Positions 59,901-64,000 of a stretch of 64,000 bases of DNA are shown here, piece after piece. This DNA is from Doris montereyensis. Taxonomy: Eukaryota > Mollusca > Gastropoda > Nudibranchia > Dorididae. The stretch is taken from assembly GCA_037039925.1 (NCBI GenBank), contig JAXRKP010000046.1:122501-186500 (forward strand). Direction: 5' to 3'. Made by a program: the position numbers and the translations under genes. The stretch's first letter is position 1. Every line of letters starts with the position of its first letter. The notes below the pieces were generated by a model, which did no database searches, was not told the origin of the DNA, and saw nothing but the letters and a program-made list of their open reading frames with translations.

Positions 59901-62696
59901 CCTGAGGATTCCAAATGTATGACTTTAAAAGATAGCAAAGGACTATGAGACGAGTAAATTAGCTTTTAAAAGACATGTTTTTAAGTAAAGGGGCATAACT
60001 GTGAAAATTATAGGTCCAATGCCAGTGACGAAATGTTACGCGGAACTGCATGGGTCCGTTGACCGAGATTTCCCCTGGCGTTTATTTAGTGACGTGGCAT
60101 CTGATTTGGAAAGTTCCTGACTTTTCCTAGTTCTCAATAAGATGGGAAGTGGAGTCTCGGCCGGTGCCTTACCGTTGATCAGATGACTCGGCCATTTCGG
60201 ATCGTGTGGATGGATGAAAACCGATGCTTTTTTGTCTCGTTTTTGTAAAATTCTGTGATTGTACGCCTTTATATTATCCTTATTACGTGTTACGGGTTTA
60301 TCGTGTGTGCCATTCTGCTGAAACTGGCACGGTAAACTTCACGACTTACATAACGAGTGAGGATGCGATACGTATAGGCCGATATTTGCCAATAGAGAGA
60401 GAGGGAGGGAGAGAAAAAGAGAGAGAGAGAAGAAAGAAAGGCACCAGCAACAAAACCCTCACTGAAAGAAAAGAAAGCGCTTTTGGCGACGATGGTTCTT
60501 TCCCCCTCCCGTACGTGCCCCCCCTCTCCGACTATCTAGTCACATAGAGCGCCCCACTAGACTAGCACAAACTTGTGTCTTTACCGATCAAGAATTCCTT
60601 GCAGAATACGGGACGGGATGGGAGCGGTGGCTGACAAATCTTGAACTCTACTTGAACCTGTGCTATTAGTATTATTTTCTCTCTCGTTTAAATGCGTTGT
60701 TAGTAATATTGTATTGTCAAGTGAAGAAGACTGTGCATCGTGGAGACGTAGTCACTATTGTTGTAATGGACTTCTAAACCTCCCGTATTGCCAATTATCT
60801 CGTATTTATTTATTAGAACGTAATAAGTCATGAAAACCTATTGATGACCAGACTTCTTTACATAAGTTTCACTGAACGGTCTCCGAATCTAACCTGATCA
60901 GTCTTCTGGAAAGCCTTGAAAATTTAAAAACAAAAATATCATGATTTCTCAATAGTTTTACACAAGATAAACAACGAGAAAATAGCTTGACGCGATATTA
61001 CCATTATTAGATCCCAGATCGAAAAAAACATTTTTGTCCGGCCGTAAGGTCATGCAAACTGCTAGTCGTCTCATGATATTCTCACTCTCATTCAGAGTTA
61101 CCTATGATTTTTTTCGTGTCTTTTACAGAATAAATAGCCGTAGGAATACGTTTCTTTCAATCCAGATCATAAAACGGTGCTTCTATGTATTTTTTAACTG
61201 TTTTTTTTTTCAGCTCTTACTGTGTGTTCATTTGTAGACCATAATTGTTACATAATAAAGAAAATTTGAAACCTGTCACTGCAAAAGATTTTTTAAAATT
61301 TAGACCTCGCCAAATTTTCTTTGTACAATTCTTTTCACATGGATTTAAAGAAAACAGAATGAAAGGTCGTTGACCTCACCTACCTCAAGGTGAAAAAAGA
61401 CATTAAAAAAGAGGGAAATGACAGCAGTCTCAATTGCTGACGTTTGCACCCACAAAATATTCACAAAACACACAAATTGAAAGCAAATTTACATTATTAT
61501 GTTTTTTATATCTGCGATGTCAAAACTATACATAGACCAAATGTTAAGAAGATTCATCATTAGACTTTGAGAAAGATTAATTGAAGAGTTCAAGTTATTA
61601 TTGGGTCCCATTTTTTGTGAAACCTGCCATATATAATATGTTTTCTATAATACTGGTTGACAGTCATGTAAGTAATAATTTTCCAAAGTGTTAAAAAAAA
61701 AATGAGTAGTTTGAGGACGAAAGCCTTAGAAATTCAAGAAATGGATCTGAATAAGAGTGACACAATGATGTCAAAAGATTACCTTAAAGTGCACACGCAG
61801 ATAGAGCCACGAGCCTTTACAGCTGAAAAAGAAAAAAACAACAAAATTCATTAAATTTTCAAAATTTGAGTTATAAATAAGGAAGAGTGGCTATTTAGAT
61901 AATTGGTTGCCAAATTAGTGAAAGCAACGGTGGCTTGCCATTAAAGGGAGCGATTATTTAGGCAACCAGTTGTATAACCAGAGAAATCTGGGTTGGTTTC
62001 ACTTAGCCTATTCAGGCAACTCATGAAGAAATGGCCTAGTACCGGTACTTTGAGCTGTCCATACTCCTGAGGATTAGCCTAGATCTAAAGTCACAGGCTC
62101 TAAGACTATTTTCAGTTAAAATAATGAGACTCGCTTCTTTCCTATCTAAACATTTCGTCTAGAGATAGTTGCTTAAATATTAAAAATGCCACTTGTTTCG
62201 TCCGTTATAGGCAAAACTAGCCTCTAAGTAAAACCATTTTATTAACCAAGCACATATAATACATCATATATGATAGGCAAAAACAGACTGTCACATAATT
62301 AGCTCATGAAAAGACTTTCTAAACGATAATAGTGTCATGTTTCCATACAAATTTATGATTTGATAACACGAAGTGAGAAATGCTGACACCAAAATTATTT
62401 CTTGTCAAAACACCACATTCATCAACTGCTTGACCCCTTAAAGGTTTGTTTATCAAAATAATATGGACAGAAGACTGGTAATAGTAAATCTATGAAAACT
62501 GATAAATCGATCTTCATCCCATCATTGTTACCTAAACATATCTTTATCATATCACCCGTGTGCATATGATTAAAGACTTCTGTCTGATAAAATTACAGGT
62601 AAAACAAATGAAGATTTACGATGTTGTGAATTTAACAATCAATGTAATGTTCTTACACTTGGCAGGGTTCTCAGGCTCCTTCGCGTATCTGGTCAT
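53816..62696 (-). CDS. RPL17: Ribosomal protein L17 (uL22), whole gene
   Basis: Cytosolic large-subunit protein uL22, which contacts 28S rRNA and lines the nascent-peptide tunnel. Six coding exons cover the whole protein from [11 protein letters not shown] to [13 protein letters not shown], about 184 residues as in other animals. Diagnostic segments are [55 protein letters not shown] and YMSSPCHIE. Two places disagree with a functional frame: the 40-bp exon at 61783 and a missing G in the exon at 56996. The full intron set argues against a retropseudogene. The ATG lies just after an acceptor, so a 5' untranslated exon lies upstream; a pyrimidine-rich CTCTCTCTTACC on the minus strand near 63160 is a possible 5'-TOP start, unproven. 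Confidence 0.93.
54228..54455. repeat. Tandem repeat, about 56-bp unit
   Basis: Four copies of GTGATTTGGACGAAATTTGT, ACCCAACCAAGGCCACAAGA and ATACTGGAATAT in the last RPL17 intron. Confidence 0.9.
54561..54657 (-). CDS. RPL17: RPL17 exon 5
   Basis: Acceptor TTCCAAAG, donor GTAAG. Reads [19 protein letters not shown], then [13 protein letters not shown], the most conserved part of uL22, which forms the tunnel-facing beta hairpin. The frame is intact; the split Pro codon fits exon 6. Confidence 0.97.
54658..56261. other. RPL17 intron
   Basis: No exon recognised. Contains an acidic open fragment on the minus strand (55078-55248) and a SINE-like copy (55715-56010). Confidence 0.5.
55715..56010 (-). 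mobile_element. SINE-like copy (family 3), inverted
   Basis: Contains GTCAAGGGATCTTTAACATG, GTGTTGTGATCTGCACACGG and the reversed head CCTTTTGGTTGAGAGGCTGA. Shared with 58355-58580 (same orientation) and 33393-33680 (opposite). Confidence 0.68.
56262..56882. mobile_element. piggyBac-type MITE flanked by TTAA
   Basis: A 613-bp element (56266-56878) with TTAA at both sides. Left end CTCATAGACTACCCAAGGTC; reverse complement of right end CTCATAGACTTTCCAATGTC. TTAA duplication plus short inverted repeats is the piggyBac signature. No transposase frame. It lies in an RPL17 intron, 113 bp from exon 4 on the genomic map. Confidence 0.8.
56996..57093 (-). CDS. RPL17: RPL17 exon 4
   Basis: Acceptor CGAATAG, donor GTAAG. 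Starts AKQWKHTQ, then in the next frame [20 protein letters not shown] and NAEFK. The exon is 98 bp where 99 are needed: one G is missing at about 57069-57071 (CAGGAAGA where CAGGGAAGA is expected). With that base both phases fit the neighbouring exons. Confidence 0.93.
57430..57715 (-). mobile_element. tRNA-derived SINE-like copy (family 1), inverted
   Basis: On the minus strand it begins with the tRNA-like GTGGCCGGGCGGTTAGGCTG and GAGTTCGAATCC, then the family core (reverse of TGCTTGTACTCATTTTGCAC at 57556). It is the best-preserved head of this family in the window. Confidence 0.75.
57716..58354. other. RPL17 intron, nothing recognised
   Basis: AT-rich intron sequence without recognisable genes; a short unrecognised plus-strand open frame at 58019-58234. 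Confidence 0.45.
58355..58580 (-). mobile_element. SINE-like copy (family 3), inverted
   Basis: Contains AGCCAAGGGATTCTTTAACA, GTGTTGTGATCTGCACATGG and TAGTTGAGAGGCTAACACCT in the same order as the copy at 55715-56010. It ends about 80 bp from RPL17 exon 3. Confidence 0.68.
58659..58793 (-). CDS. RPL17: RPL17 exon 3
   Basis: Acceptor TTTTACAG, donor GTACGT; 45 codons, phase 0 at both ends. Reads [20 protein letters not shown] then [20 protein letters not shown] and GRCAQ, matching animal uL22 throughout. The frame is intact. Confidence 0.97.
58955..59891. mobile_element. piggyBac-type element flanked by TTAA, with transposase remnant
   Basis: A 929-bp element (58959-59887) between TTAA duplications. 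The terminal repeats are exact over 13 bp: CTCACTCACTACC at the left and its reverse complement at the right. Subterminal blocks AAGCCGCTCGCT and AAGCCACTCGCT are also inverted. It contains an N-terminal transposase remnant but not the catalytic core, so it is an internally deleted copy. It lies in the largest RPL17 intron. Confidence 0.87.
59227..59647 (+). pseudogene. piggyBac transposase N-terminal remnant
   Basis: ATG at 59227 reads [17 protein letters not shown], then in a shifted frame an acidic stretch with [14 protein letters not shown] and [15 protein letters not shown], then in a third frame a Ser/Thr-rich segment ending at TGA 59645. Acidic, disordered N-termini of this kind precede the catalytic domain in piggyBac-derived proteins. 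The DDD catalytic region is absent, and two frame changes are needed. Confidence 0.6.
59892..61782. other. RPL17 intron, no exon recognised
   Basis: A purine-rich GA block at about 60393-60442 is the only simple repeat of note. The stretch 60000-60560 is less AT-rich than its surroundings, but I recognise no gene or promoter element there. Confidence 0.45.
60393..60442. repeat. Imperfect (GA)n tract
   Basis: AG dinucleotides with GGGAGG and AAAG interruptions. In the RPL17 transcript this is a CU tract. Confidence 0.8.
61783..61822 (-). CDS. RPL17: RPL17 exon 2
   Basis: Acceptor TTTTTCAG, donor GTAATC; 40 bp. One frame reads [13 protein letters not shown]; the other reads VKARGS. Animal uL22 has SCKARGS-x-LRVHFK here, so the expected peptide is split between two frames. 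It stays open in the first frame if exon 1 uses the donor one GT earlier. Otherwise a base is missing. Confidence 0.9.
61823..62656. other. RPL17 intron 1, nothing recognised
   Basis: AT-rich, no repeats or RNA genes seen. Confidence 0.5.
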
Positions 62697-62704
62697 TTTG
62701 AGGC
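62657..62704 (-). CDS. RPL17: RPL17 first coding exon
   Basis: ATG at 62694-62696, only eight bases after an acceptor (TTCCACAG), so translation starts in the second transcribed exon. Reads [13 protein letters not shown]. Two overlapping donors exist: after AAGT at 62657 (GTAAGA) or after AA at 62659 (GTGTAA). The second keeps exon 2 open but changes Lys-Ser to Asn. Confidence 0.92.
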
Positions 62705-64000
62705 CTGTGGAACAACCAATCGTGTAAAATAAATTAGAAAAGCAAAACGAGTAGACAATCCATATGGACTACTATGCATTTTAAAAACCGCTGCTTATCG
62801 GAAAAACGTAATGATGACAGTGTAGATTTTAAGTAAATTAAGGAATAGGCCTTGGTTGAAACCAAAACAATTCAACATTGGCAAATGTAACAATTAAAAC
62901 CGATTACGCCTTTTGAAGGTAAATCTAGATCTAAATGGTCAAATAAATGTAGTAGTAGTAAATAGTTGTCCAAAATGTGCGGGTACAGGCACAAAATTTG
63001 GATTAACTGAGAATAATCACTTTAGCACCACCAAGATTTCACCTTGAATACAATTACAAACCCAGTTTATTCTCGATACTAGGCATGGTCCCGATAGCCC
63101 TCTTTCACTCTCATGATAGGCTAGACTACATCGCAGTCAGTCGGCCTGAGTCGGTAAGAGAGAGCGTAATCGCGGTATGTGTTTTTTCAGTGAGTCAGGT
63201 TGGCGATACATTGTGAACAGTATCATCTTAACTATTTTCAAGCTCAATCCTGCCTAGCGGTGCTAAAGTGCGATTATGCCTAAAATAGCTGTGTTGACGT
63301 TAGTTACATCCCTTAGTTTTAGATCTTACAAGAATCTGTTGTAGTCTTCTTGCCTAGTGGGTGGCCGCACTGCTGTTAATAATGTAGCTTCACTGCTGTT
63401 GATGCTAGAGTGGCTGTGTTGTGTTGAAATCAGAGAATATTTGGATATTCTATCACATTAACCAATCAAAACACTGTGGTGGCTCAGGGGTAAAGGACGG
63501 TGTAAGTATGTGCATGACCATGGTGGTCTATATAAGTAATGTCCATTGTCCAAGAGTTCTTGTTGGATTGGCGGAAACATCCAGATCCTTACCAGTCCCG
63601 AAAAACCTGGAATCAACTTAAAGATTACTCCTCTCGCCCCCAAGTCAAAAACAAACTTCAATCTCAATATGTCTCTTAGGTCTTAGATGTGCACAACTAT
63701 GGAACCCCTTCGGTATTATAATTAATAACTTTTCTGAGTGTTATATGCAGGAATAACGCAGTATGTAACCAACACACTTTCGTTTTGGGCAGAGGCAAAC
63801 CTTTCCCCTCTCGCTCCTCTCATTGAATGAGAGTGCCTCACCACAAACTTCTCCATCAAATAGCTTTAAAATAGATGGACACATACTCAAAGATCCTTTG
63901 AGTCCATGAACGTTCTTAAAAATACAGATGATTGGAACATTTGTCTAATTAATGCCGATTTTATCGTCAATAATAAGGAACAGCGACCATTACCTGAATG
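62705..64000. other. Upstream of RPL17 coding region
   Basis: Should contain the RPL17 5' untranslated exon and promoter, neither of which I can fix. A possible polymerase III-type A box (GTGGCTCAGGGGTAAAGGAC) near 63479 hints at another SINE head, but no B box was confirmed. Confidence 0.35.

Noticed and set aside
53965..62656. Intronic C/D snoRNAs, as found in vertebrate RPL17 introns
   Set aside because: C-box-like RTGATGA motifs occur (for example near 56790 and 61555 on the minus strand), but none has a D box and paired ends at proper spacing.
53816..62704. RPL17 as a processed pseudogene
   Set aside because: It keeps five introns with good splice sites, a polyadenylation signal and near-complete conservation. 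Processed copies lack introns.
63421..63667. Protein-coding gene upstream of RPL17
   Set aside because: Short overlapping frames on both strands with no recognisable similarity, possibly within a SINE-like sequence.

Overview
This window is nuclear DNA from an animal, most likely a mollusc or another lophotrochozoan. The genes are intron-rich with GT-AG introns, the DNA is AT-rich, and all three recognisable genes are metazoan: a SAM-domain kinesin, an anoctamin and a cytosolic ribosomal protein. There is no operon structure. Minisatellites, GA/CT microsatellites, tRNA-derived SINE-like copies and small DNA transposons fill most of the rest. The animal group is inferred from general character; no species marker is visible.

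Layout. 1-9755: gene-free flank with a 53-57 bp tandem array, a hAT MITE with a perfect 8-bp target duplication, a 38/36-bp minisatellite and microsatellites. 9756-26437 (minus): a KIF24-like kinesin, 13 exons, carrying an N-terminal SAM domain, a kinesin-13-type motor, a long disordered middle and a C-terminal helical tail. Its introns hold a nested pair of DNA transposons, a second TIR element and several minisatellites. 26438-27135: possible shared divergent promoter. About 27136 or 30062 to 47502 (plus): an anoctamin-8-like gene (ANO8/TMEM16H), with a roughly 2.3-kb minisatellite in one intron. 47503-53815: intergenic, with a 36-bp minisatellite (about 1.1 kb), an inverted second copy of a pogo/Tigger-like element and SINE copies. 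53816-62704 (minus): ribosomal protein L17 (uL22), whose introns contain two piggyBac-type elements flanked by TTAA. 62705-64000: upstream of RPL17, no gene recognised.

The three genes have no obvious joint pathway. KIF24 in other animals acts at the mother centriole and limits cilium assembly; ANO8 tethers ER to plasma membrane; RPL17 is a core large-subunit protein lining the peptide exit tunnel. The arrangement is KIF24 and ANO8 head to head, ANO8 and RPL17 tail to tail.

A major caveat: conserved exons of all three genes contain single-base frame breaks, mostly at short homopolymers, while splice sites and flanking codons are intact. Sequence indel errors explain this better than three simultaneous pseudogenes. 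I saw no clearly undescribed biological system. The most interesting structure is the mobile-element layer: nested and internally tandem-expanded MITEs, and a consistent pyrimidine orientation of the long GA/CT arrays relative to transcription.
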